From: Rubrivivax sp.
GTDB lineage: Bacteria > Pseudomonadota > Gammaproteobacteria > Burkholderiales > Burkholderiaceae_C
Reading direction: 5' to 3'
Length of the DNA: 49,134 nucleotides
Assembly: GCA_027485165.1 (NCBI GenBank)
Contig: JAIXRN010000037.1
Span: 1-49,134 of the forward strand
Shown one piece after another: positions 9,915 to 17,795 of this stretch. Made by a program: the position numbers and the translations under genes. The notes under the pieces were generated by a model. The model saw only the letters and a list, made by a program, of their open reading frames with translations, searched no databases and had not been told where the DNA came from. How positions within the stretch are numbered: position 1 is the stretch's first letter; every line of letters begins with the position of its first letter.

Positions 9915-10715
9915 ATGGACATCCACAGCCCCTACAGCCTAACGCCCGAACAGATTGCGCAGTTCCGCCGTGATGGTTGCATCAAGCTCAAGCACGTGCT
10001 GTCCGCCGATGCGCTGGCCCACTACGGTGCCGAAATCACGCGCCTGACCATCGCGCTGAACACCCAGAGCAAGCCCCTGGAAGAGCGCAGCACCTACGAC
10101 CGCGCCTTCCTGCAGGTGATGAACCTGTGGGAACACAGCGCCGTGGTCACCGAATTCGTGATGAGCCGGCGCCTGGGCCGCATCGCCGCCCAGCTGCTGG
10201 AAGTGCCCGGTGTGCGCCTGTACCACGACCAGAGCCTGTACAAGGAACCCGGCGGCGGCATCACCCCGGCGCATGCCGACCAGTACTACTGGCCGCTGGC
10301 CAGCGACCGCACCGTCACGGCCTGGGTTCCGCTGCAGGCGGTGCCGGCGGACATGGGCCCGCTGGGCTTCTACCCGGGCAGCCAGGGCGTCCAATTCGGG
10401 CGCGACCTGGGCATCAGCGACGAGAGCGAAGAGAAGATCAGCGCCGACATGGCCCGGCACGGCCTGGCCTTCGACGTCGGCCCTTTCGACCTGGGCGAGG
10501 TCAGCTTCCACCTGGGCTGGACCTTCCACAAGGCCGGGCCGAACCTGAGCAAGCGCCCGCGGTCGGTGATGACGGTGATCTACATGGACGCCCAGATGCG
10601 CCTGGTGCCGGCGCTGAACGCCATCCAGGCCAACGACCGCGACCAATGGTGCCCCGGTGCGCGCGAGGGCGAAGTGATCGCGACGCGCAAGAACCCCGTG
10701 ATCTGGCCGCGCTGA
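9915..10715 (+). CDS. Phytanoyl-CoA dioxygenase (PhyH) family Fe(II)/2-oxoglutarate oxygenase
   Basis: A 266-residue protein from ATG 9915. The opening LTPEQIAQFRRDGCIKLKHVL is typical of PhyH. The iron-binding triad is visible: H-x-D in PAHADQYYWPL and the distal His in FHKAGPN. The Arg in KRPRSVMTVIYMD is placed to bind 2-oxoglutarate. PhyH enzymes hydroxylate many substrates, so substrate cannot be read from the fold. Its place between two glycosidase genes, with its stop overlapping the next start (TGATG), suggests action on a sugar-linked or methylated group, or on a product of the glycosidases. That part is inference. Confidence 0.92.
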   Translation: MDIHSPYSLTPEQIAQFRRDGCIKLKHVLSADALAHYGAEITRLTIALNTQSKPLEERSTYDRAFLQVMNLWEHSAVVTEFVMSRRLGRIAAQLLEVPGVRLYHDQSLYKEPGGGITPAHADQYYWPLASDRTVTAWVPLQAVPADMGPLGFYPGSQGVQFGRDLGISDESEEKISADMARHGLAFDVGPFDLGEVSFHLGWTFHKAGPNLSKRPRSVMTVIYMDAQMRLVPALNAIQANDRDQWCPGAREGEVIATRKNPVIWPR

Positions 10716-11536
10716 TGCCCCGCATGTTCCGCACCCTGGAAGTTTCCGACCCGGCCCTGTCGCCCCCTGGCCTGCGCTTCGTCACCGTCAAGAGTGCAGC
10801 GCTGGGGCAGCGCGCCGACCTGCTGCTGTTCGTGCCGCCGCAAGCAGCCACGCTGCAAGACCTGCCGCTGGTGCTGCTGCTGCACGGTGCGTTCAGCTCG
10901 CACTGGGCCTGGGCGTTCCAGGGTGGCGCGCACCTCACGGCGCAGCGGCTCATCGATGCGGGCGACATCCCGCCGCTGGTGCTGGCCATGCCCAGCGACG
11001 GCCTGTGGGGCGATGGCTCGGGCTATGTGGCCCACGGCCAACAGGACTTCGAACGCTGGATCGTCGACGAGGTGCCGGCCGCTGTACGCGCGGCCTGCAG
11101 CGCTTGCAGTGATGCTTCGCCGCTGTGCATCGCAGGCCTGAGCATGGGCGGCTTCGGCGCACTGCGCCTGGCCGGCCGGTACCCGCGGCGCTTCGTGGCG
11201 GCGGCTGGGCATTCGTCGGTGACAGAAGCCGCGCAGCTTGATGCGCTGATGGCCGAGACCCGCGCCGGCTGGGCGGCGACGCCGGCCGATCGTGGTGTGT
11301 TCGCCGCGCTGCGCGAAGCAACTGCGCCACTGCCCGCGCTGCGCTTCGACTGCGGCCGCGACGACCCGTTCATGGGCGTCAACCGCCAGCTGCACGCTGA
11401 ACTGCAGGCTGCCGGGATCGCGCACGACTACGCCGAACACGATGGCGGCCACGGCTGGGCCTACTGGGCCAGGCATCTGCAAGACACGCTGCGCTTCTTC
11501 GGCCAGACCCTCGTCAACCGGACGCCGACGTCATGA
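10715..11536 (+). CDS. Alpha/beta hydrolase, esterase-D-like
   Basis: A 273-residue alpha/beta hydrolase. The start ATG at 10715 shares its first base with the preceding TGA, so translation is probably coupled (a second ATG at 10724 is possible). Seen are the oxyanion-loop segment VLLLHGAFSSHWAW, the nucleophile elbow GLSMGGFGAL, the acid in FDCGRDDPF and the His in HDGGHGWAYW: a complete Ser-Asp-His triad. The sequence belongs with putative esterases of the esterase D/tributyrin esterase type. No signal peptide is seen. In this operon it could remove acyl groups from oligosaccharides; the natural substrate is not known. Its stop overlaps the GH92 start (ATGA). Confidence 0.9.
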   Translation: MPRMFRTLEVSDPALSPPGLRFVTVKSAALGQRADLLLFVPPQAATLQDLPLVLLLHGAFSSHWAWAFQGGAHLTAQRLIDAGDIPPLVLAMPSDGLWGDGSGYVAHGQQDFERWIVDEVPAAVRAACSACSDASPLCIAGLSMGGFGALRLAGRYPRRFVAAAGHSSVTEAAQLDALMAETRAGWAATPADRGVFAALREATAPLPALRFDCGRDDPFMGVNRQLHAELQAAGIAHDYAEHDGGHGWAYWARHLQDTLRFFGQTLVNRTPTS

Positions 11537-13806
11537 AGCTGTTGCTGCTGAAGGGCCTGGCGCGGCATCTGCCGGCGACGAACGGCTTGCGCTGGGGGGC
11601 AGCGCTGGCCCTGGTGTTGGCCAGCATGGCGGGCCTCGTACCCGCACCCGCCGCCGCAGCCCGCAGCGACATCACGCGCCACGTCGACCCCTTCATCGGC
11701 ACCGACGGCACCGGCCACGTCACACCGGCGGCCATGGTGCCCTTCGGCATGGTGGCACCCGGCCCCGACAACGCCGACCGCGGCTGGAGCTACAGCAGCG
11801 GCTACCAGTGGCGCGCACCGCGCATCCTGGGCTTTTCGAACACGCACATCAGCGGCGCGGGCATCCCGGAGCTGGGCGACGTGCTGCTGATGCCTGCCGC
11901 CGGCAAAGGCTGGTCGGCGCAAAGCACCGATTTCTCGGCCGCGCCCGACAAGCAGACCGAGAGCGCCCGCCCCGGCGTCTACCGCGTCACGCTGCCCGAC
12001 CAAGGCGTGCGCGTGGAGCTCACCACCACGCAGCGCGTCGCCGTGCACCGGTACACGTTCACCCGGCCCGGCCGCGTGCAGGTGCTGGTGGACCTGCAGC
12101 ACGGGCTGCTGTTTGGCGATGGGCCGCGTGTCACACAGGCCACGTCCAGCGTGGATGCAGCGCGTGGCGAATTGACCGGCACCACGCATGCCAGGAACTG
12201 GGTCGAGCGCGAGGCATCGTTCATCGTGCGTTTCGACCAGCCCATCGCCAGCGTGACGACGCTGCCCCTGCGTGCCGGCGACAAGGCCGCCCGCTACCTG
12301 CTCGGCTTCGACCTGGGCGCAGGTCGTGTGCTGCACGCCCGCGTGGCCCTGTCCACGGTGGACGTGGACGGCGCGCGCCGCAACCTGGCGGCCGACGAAG
12401 ACAAGCCCTTCAACACTGTGCGCACCGCCGCCGATGGGCAGTGGCAGGCGCTGCTGTCACGCATCCAGATCGACGCCGGCGCGCGCTTCAAGAAAATCTT
12501 CTATTCGGCGCTGTACCGCACCTTGCTGCACCCCAGCGACATCGCCGATGCCGATGGCCGCGTGCGCGGCCCGACGGGCCAAGTCATCGATGCCCCGGGC
12601 GGCGTGTACTACAGCACCCTGAGCCTGTGGGACACCTTCCGCGGCGTGCACCCGCTGTTCACGCTGCTGGTGCCCGAGCGCGTGCCGGGCTTCGTGCAGA
12701 CGATGCTGGCCCACCAGCGCGCGCAGGGCTACCTGCCGCTGTGGACGGCCTGGGGCCGCGAGACGCACACGATGATCGGTAACCCGGCGCTGCCGGTGAT
12801 CGCGGATGCAGTGGCCAAGGGCCTGCATCGCCAGGGTGTCGCGGTGGACCAGGGCTTCGACCTGCAAGCCGCGCTGCAGGCGATGGTCGAAACGTCCACG
12901 CTGCCGCGGCCCCGAGCGCCTGAATGGGCACAGCGCAGCTGGGATGTGTACGAACAGTTCGGCTACATCCCGCTGGACAAGATCGGCACTGAATCGGTGA
13001 GCAAGACGCTGGAACTCGGCATCGGCGACGACGCCGTGGCCCGCGTGGCGCGCGCTGCAGGCCAGCCCGATGTGGCCGATCGCTTTACCCGCCGGGCCCA
13101 GGGCTGGCGGCTGCTGTGGGACGCGCAGACGCAGATGATGCGCGGCAAGGACAGCGCCAGCCGCTGGCGCGAGCCCTTCGACCCGCTGGTGCCCACCAGC
13201 CCGATGAACAACCCCGGCGACTACACCGAAGCCAACGCCTGGCAGTACACGCTGACGCCGGCACTGCACGACCCCGCGGGCCTGGTGGCGCAGATGGGCG
13301 GCCCGGCAGCCTTCGAAGCCTGGCTGGACCGCTTCTTCAGCGTGCAGGCCCCGGGCCGACCGTCACAAACCAGCCAGCACCTGGGCCAGGAAGCCCTGAT
13401 CGGCCAGTACGCCCATGCCAACGAGCCCAGCCACCACATCGCCTACCTCTATGCCTGGACAGCCGCGCCGGAGAAGGGCCAAGCACTGATCCGCCGCATC
13501 GCGCGCAGCTTCTACGGCAGCGGGCCCGACGGCATCATCGGCAATGACGACTGCGGGCAGATGAGCGCCTGGCTGGTGCTGTCCACGCTGGGCTTCTACC
13601 CGGTGGTGCCAGCCTCGGGCGACTATGTGGCCGGCACGGTGCTGGTGCGTCGCGCCACGCTGGCACGGGCCGATGGCACGCGGCTTGTCATCGTGCCCGG
13701 CTGGCGCCCTGGCGTGTGGCTGGACGGGCGGCGCATGGACGCGAAGGCGCTGCCGCATGCCGCGCTGCTGCAGGCGCGCCAACTGGAAGTGGGAAGCGCA
13801 CGATGA
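11533..13806 (+). CDS. GH92 family alpha-mannosidase, exported
   Basis: A 757-residue glycoside hydrolase. The N-terminus has a positively charged start and hydrophobic core (GAALALVLASMAGLVPAPAAAA), a signal peptide for export. The mature part begins DITRHVDPFIGTDGTGHVTP, a GH92 hallmark. Further family motifs are SLWDTFRGVHPLFTLL, AWGRETHTMIG, GDYTEANAWQYT (calcium/substrate site) and GNDDCGQMSAWLVLSTLGFYPV near the C-terminus. GH92 enzymes are calcium-dependent exo-alpha-mannosidases acting on N-glycan or mannan ends. ATGA overlaps at both ends tie it to the esterase and to the amylase. Confidence 0.95.
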   Translation: MKLLLLKGLARHLPATNGLRWGAALALVLASMAGLVPAPAAAARSDITRHVDPFIGTDGTGHVTPAAMVPFGMVAPGPDNADRGWSYSSGYQWRAPRILGFSNTHISGAGIPELGDVLLMPAAGKGWSAQSTDFSAAPDKQTESARPGVYRVTLPDQGVRVELTTTQRVAVHRYTFTRPGRVQVLVDLQHGLLFGDGPRVTQATSSVDAARGELTGTTHARNWVEREASFIVRFDQPIASVTTLPLRAGDKAARYLLGFDLGAGRVLHARVALSTVDVDGARRNLAADEDKPFNTVRTAADGQWQALLSRIQIDAGARFKKIFYSALYRTLLHPSDIADADGRVRGPTGQVIDAPGGVYYSTLSLWDTFRGVHPLFTLLVPERVPGFVQTMLAHQRAQGYLPLWTAWGRETHTMIGNPALPVIADAVAKGLHRQGVAVDQGFDLQAALQAMVETSTLPRPRAPEWAQRSWDVYEQFGYIPLDKIGTESVSKTLELGIGDDAVARVARAAGQPDVADRFTRRAQGWRLLWDAQTQMMRGKDSASRWREPFDPLVPTSPMNNPGDYTEANAWQYTLTPALHDPAGLVAQMGGPAAFEAWLDRFFSVQAPGRPSQTSQHLGQEALIGQYAHANEPSHHIAYLYAWTAAPEKGQALIRRIARSFYGSGPDGIIGNDDCGQMSAWLVLSTLGFYPVVPASGDYVAGTVLVRRATLARADGTRLVIVPGWRPGVWLDGRRMDAKALPHAALLQARQLEVGSAR

Positions 13807-16529
13807 ACCGCCACTTGAACACCCTCCTTTGCACGGCCCTGCTGGCTGCTGCCGTGCCGCAGGCGGCCGCGCAGCAGCGCAGCTTGAATCTACCGAGTAC
13901 CGCGCAGCCCCTGGGCCTGAAGCTGCACGTCCCTTCGCCCGACTGGCGCGACCAGGTCATCTACTTCGTGCTGACCGACCGCTTCGACGACGGCAACCCG
14001 CGCAACAACGACCAGGGCCTGGGCGAACACGATGCGCGCGACGGCAACAAGTACAGCGGCGGCGACATCGACGGCATCCGCCGCCGGCTCGACTACATCC
14101 AGGCCCTGGGCGCCACTGGCGTGTGGCTGACCCCGCCGGTGCTGAACCTGTGGCACGACAGCACGCACGGCTTCTGGGGCTACCACGGCTACTGGGCCAG
14201 CCACTTCAAGCGCATGGACCCGCACGTGGGCACGCTGGCCGACTACCAGCGCCTGTCAGATGCCCTGCACCGCCGCGGCATGGTCCTGGTGCAGGACGTG
14301 GTGGTGAACCACACCGGCAACTTCTTCAGCTATGGCCCGGGCTGGCGCGCCGACGACCCCACGGCGGATTACCGCCCCGCCCTCAGCCCCAACATCGGCC
14401 CCAACATCGGCCCCCACGTCGGATCGCGGCCCGTGCCGCGGCCGCTGCAGGCCCCGTTTCACCTGAACGACCCGCGCCGGCCTGAAGACCGCCGCGCCGG
14501 CATTTACCACTGGACGCCGGACATCCGCGACGTGACGGTGCGCGCTGAGGAGCTGAACTTCCAGACCTCGGGCCTGGACGACCTGAACACCGAAAACCCG
14601 CGCGTGCGCCGCGCGTTGCGCGACAGCTTCGGTTACTGGGTGCGCGAAGTGGGCGTGGATGCTTTCCGCATCGACACCGCGTACCACGTGCCGCCCGAGT
14701 TCTTCGAGGACTTCCTCTACAGCACCGACCCGCAAGCCCCGGGCGTGGCCCATGTGGCGAAGCGCACCGGCCGCCAGGACTTCCTGGCCTTCGGCGAAGG
14801 CTTCGGCATCGACGGTCCGGGCCAGACGCGCTACCAGCGCAAGCTGGAAAGCTACGTCCGCGGCGAAGGTGGCCCCAGCGGCGGGAAAAAGCGCCTGGGC
14901 GGCATGCTGAACTTCCCGCTCTACGCCGGCCTGGTGGACGTGTTCGCACGCGGCCGCGCGCCCGCCGAACTGCAGCGCCGCGTGCAGGACATGGTGGCCG
15001 CCGACGCACGCGGCATCGACCCGCGGCGGCTGCCCAGCTTCATCGACAACCACGACGTCGACCGCTGGCTGGCCGTCAGCGGCGAACCGGCAATGAAGCA
15101 GGCGCTGCTGGCGCTGATGACGCTGCCTGGCATCCCGGTGCTGTACTACGGCACCGAACAGGGGCTGGTGGAACAGCGTGCTGCGATGTTCGCGGCCGGC
15201 TGGGGGTCGGGCGGGCGCGACCGCTTCGAAAGGCAGGCCCCGCTGTTCCGCTACACCCAGGCCGCGGTGGCGCTGCGCAAGGCGCACCGCGGTTTTTCAC
15301 GCGCGCTGCCGCAGCCGCTGCAGGCCGCCACCGCGGGGCCCGGTGTGCTGGCCTGGCGCAGCCTGCACGAAGGGCAGACGCGCATCGTGCTGTTCAATAC
15401 GGCTGATGCTCCACGCTTCGCCGACAACCTGGACGTGGGCCCGCCGCAGGCGCGGCTGCGGCGCCTGTTCGACATCCACGGCGATACACCGGAAGCACTG
15501 CCGCTGGCGATGCAGGCCGATGCGCAAGGCCGCCTGCACCTGAGCCTGCCGCCGCGCAGCGGCACGGTGTGGGCCGTGGAAGCAGCCCCGCTGCAGACGC
15601 CGCCTGCCACTGCGCTGCGCCCGCAACTCGACGCCTTGCCCACAACCGCAGCGCAGGCCGATTTCGACATGACCGGCAGCGCGGCGCCCGGCGCGCGGCT
15701 GGACGTGATCGTCGACGGCGATGCCGCCCGCGCGCAGCGCGTGCAGGCCGGGGCCGACGGCCGCTTCAACGCACGCATCGACACCCGCCGCATGACCGAC
15801 CCGGGGCATCTGCACCGCGTGGTGCTGCGTGCAACGGGCAGCACCACGCCCGCGGACGCCGGCGTGAGCGAAGCCGCCACCTTCCGTGTGGCCCTGCCCT
15901 GGCGCGTGCTAGCCGATGTGCCGCAGGCGCCGATGAACCCCGGCGCTGGCGGCGGCCCACAAGGGCGCTACGTCTACCCCACGCACGAAAGCTACACCCG
16001 CCAGATGGACCTGCGGCGCACGCGCGTGCTGGCCGCCGGCGGCGCGCTGCGCATCGAACTGGAGATGGCCGACCTGACGCGCGTCTGGGGCCCGGCCAAC
16101 GGCTTCGACCACGTGGCTTTCTCGGTCTTCGTCGAACTGCCCGGCCGCAGCGACGGCGCGCGCGCCATGCCGGGCCAGGACGCTGAACTGCCCGAAGGCA
16201 TGCGCTGGCACTTGCGGCTGCGCGCGCACGGCTGGAGCAACGCGCTGTTCGGCCCCGAGGGCGCAGACGCCAGTGCCGACGGCCGCAGCGTCACCCCCGC
16301 AGCCGACATCAGCAGCGATGCCGCCACGCGCACTGTGCGCTTCACCATCCCCAGCGAAGCGCTGGGCGACCCAGTCAGCCTGAGCGGCGCGCGCGTGTGG
16401 GTAAGCACCTGGGACTGGGACGGCGGCTGGCGCGCGCTGGCGCCTGCGGCGGGCAGCTTCGTTGTCGGTGGTGGCGACGCCAAGGCGCCCAAGATCTGGA
16501 GCGCCAGCCCCGTCATCACGCTGCCCTGA
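13803..16529 (+). CDS. Secreted GH13 alpha-amylase with C-terminal glucodextranase-type module
   Basis: A 908-residue protein; ATG 13803 overlaps the GH92 stop. Signal peptide MNRHLNTLLCTALLAAAVPQ with cleavage near AAAQQ. The catalytic barrel has region I QDVVVNHTG, region II VDAFRID (nucleophile D291), region III FLAFGEGFG (E332) and region IV FIDNHDVDR (H417-D418). The opening DQVIYFVLTDRFDDGNPRNND and GGDIDGI resemble cyclomaltodextrinase/amylase-type secreted enzymes. After an Ig-like spacer (about 600-700), the last ~200 residues (RYVYPTHESYT..., VWGPANGFDHVAFSVFVELP) resemble the C-terminal DOMON-like module of glucodextranases, suited to cell-surface or carbohydrate binding. A 12-bp repeat encodes NIGPNIGPHVG near residue 200. 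Last gene of the operon; convergent with DUF3667. Confidence 0.92.
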   Translation: MNRHLNTLLCTALLAAAVPQAAAQQRSLNLPSTAQPLGLKLHVPSPDWRDQVIYFVLTDRFDDGNPRNNDQGLGEHDARDGNKYSGGDIDGIRRRLDYIQALGATGVWLTPPVLNLWHDSTHGFWGYHGYWASHFKRMDPHVGTLADYQRLSDALHRRGMVLVQDVVVNHTGNFFSYGPGWRADDPTADYRPALSPNIGPNIGPHVGSRPVPRPLQAPFHLNDPRRPEDRRAGIYHWTPDIRDVTVRAEELNFQTSGLDDLNTENPRVRRALRDSFGYWVREVGVDAFRIDTAYHVPPEFFEDFLYSTDPQAPGVAHVAKRTGRQDFLAFGEGFGIDGPGQTRYQRKLESYVRGEGGPSGGKKRLGGMLNFPLYAGLVDVFARGRAPAELQRRVQDMVAADARGIDPRRLPSFIDNHDVDRWLAVSGEPAMKQALLALMTLPGIPVLYYGTEQGLVEQRAAMFAAGWGSGGRDRFERQAPLFRYTQAAVALRKAHRGFSRALPQPLQAATAGPGVLAWRSLHEGQTRIVLFNTADAPRFADNLDVGPPQARLRRLFDIHGDTPEALPLAMQADAQGRLHLSLPPRSGTVWAVEAAPLQTPPATALRPQLDALPTTAAQADFDMTGSAAPGARLDVIVDGDAARAQRVQAGADGRFNARIDTRRMTDPGHLHRVVLRATGSTTPADAGVSEAATFRVALPWRVLADVPQAPMNPGAGGGPQGRYVYPTHESYTRQMDLRRTRVLAAGGALRIELEMADLTRVWGPANGFDHVAFSVFVELPGRSDGARAMPGQDAELPEGMRWHLRLRAHGWSNALFGPEGADASADGRSVTPAADISSDAATRTVRFTIPSEALGDPVSLSGARVWVSTWDWDGGWRALAPAAGSFVVGGGDAKAPKIWSASPVITLP

Positions 16530-16541
16530 ACGCGCGGGGCG

Positions 16542-17456
16542 CTAGAAGACCAGCGACCAGAACACCAGCAACACCAGGCCGATGGCCAGCGCCAGCCCGT
16601 AGACGGCCGACACCACGCCGGCGCGCAGGCCCAGCCACAGCCAGCGGCCGCCGTAGACACGCTTCGCGGCGGCCAGCGCATAGGCCGGTACCAGCACCCC
16701 CACCAACAGCGCCAGCCAGGTGAAGGGCAGCAGCGTCAACAGCAGACACAGGTACCAGAAGGCATGCAGGTGCAACGCGAACACCAAGTGTTCGGTGTAG
16801 TGCAGGCGCCGGTTCCAGTAGACCAGCTTGTGCAGCAGCGCGAAGAACGGCAGCATGACGAACATTGCTCCGCCCAGGTTCGACAGCAGGCGGTCGCCCA
16901 TCGCTTCGATCTCGCGCGCCAGGCCCCGGGGGTCGGTGTCCAGGCGATGTTCCAGCCGCGTGCAGAACCAGGCTGGCAGGCCACGGCAGAAGAATACCCC
17001 GTCGTTCAGGCCCGCGTTCACAGGCGACTCGATGGCGGTCACGGTCCACAAGCCCTTTTTCAGGTCCAGGTCGGATGGCAGTTCCAGGTTCAGGCTGACA
17101 CCCGCCGCCACCCGCAAGAGCAGGAACGCCAGGACGCTGATCGTCAGGTACAGGCGCAAGGGCAACACGTAGTGCTTGCGCCGCCCGATCAGGTACTGGC
17201 GCGTCAGCTCACCGGGGCTGAACAGCAGCAGTTTCAGGCTGCGCCACAGCGCGCCTTCGGTGGCGAAGTAGGCGCCGCCAAATTGCTGCGCGAATTCACC
17301 CAGTGTCGGCGGGCGGATGTTCGTTTCCTGGCCACACACCGGGCAATGCCGCGGCGCTGCGCCGCTGGCCGTGGGCAACAGGGCTTCACCGCAGTTCAGG
17401 CACGCGTCTCGGGTCCGGCTTGGGCCAGCCTTCGCGGCGCTCTTGGGCACATCCAT
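16542..17456 (-). CDS. DUF3667-domain membrane protein
   Basis: A 304-residue protein from ATG 17456 (MDVPKSAAKAGPSR). It begins with a zinc-ribbon-like pair of Cys motifs (CLNCGEAL and HCPVCGQET), followed by PPTLGEFAQQF and the block GALWRSLKLLLFSPGELTRQYLIGRRKHYVLPLRLYL that marks DUF3667. Four or five hydrophobic segments follow in the C-terminal half (FVMLPFFALLHKLVYWNRRLHY, LHAFWYLCLLLTLLPF and others). No function is established for this family. The gene ends 12 bp from the amylase stop on the opposite strand, so it is a separate transcription unit. Confidence 0.9.
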   Translation of the reverse strand: MDVPKSAAKAGPSRTRDACLNCGEALLPTASGAAPRHCPVCGQETNIRPPTLGEFAQQFGGAYFATEGALWRSLKLLLFSPGELTRQYLIGRRKHYVLPLRLYLTISVLAFLLLRVAAGVSLNLELPSDLDLKKGLWTVTAIESPVNAGLNDGVFFCRGLPAWFCTRLEHRLDTDPRGLAREIEAMGDRLLSNLGGAMFVMLPFFALLHKLVYWNRRLHYTEHLVFALHLHAFWYLCLLLTLLPFTWLALLVGVLVPAYALAAAKRVYGGRWLWLGLRAGVVSAVYGLALAIGLVLLVFWSLVF

Positions 17457-17795
17457 ACCCGTGAACGGTAGCCGATGCGTGCTTCTCCACGGGGGCGGTG
17501 TGAACTGCCGCACGCACCACTGCGAATTTTGGCCACAGCCCGCGCCGGGGAACAAGCGTTCGAGCCAGCCGACCACCCGGTGTGCAGGCGTTTGTTCGCG
17601 GGGTTTCCCACCTGAACGGAGGGCGGCGCGCGGCCCACCTGCCAGCCGCCCGATGCCATGATTTCAAGGCGCTCACAGAACGCCTGAGCAGGCAGGTGCG
17701 ACAGCTCCCAGGCCGGTCGCGACCCGCCCCAAGTGGCGCAGCGCCTTCGCTGCGGCCCGATCTGGCCGCCGGCGTTGACACACAGGGAACCCACC
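17457..17795. other. 339-bp intergenic region without recognised gene
   Basis: This stretch separates the divergent DUF3667 and coiled-coil genes and must hold both promoters. I see no convincing -35/-10 pair, RNA gene, strong hairpin or reading frame with a ribosome-binding site. AGGGAA at about 17784 is the likely Shine-Dalgarno sequence of the coiled-coil gene. Confidence 0.5.

Noticed and set aside
9977..10714. Extension of the esterase frame upstream through the PhyH gene
   Set aside because: The PhyH frame is clearly coding there; the extension is Arg/Pro/Gly-rich shadow sequence.
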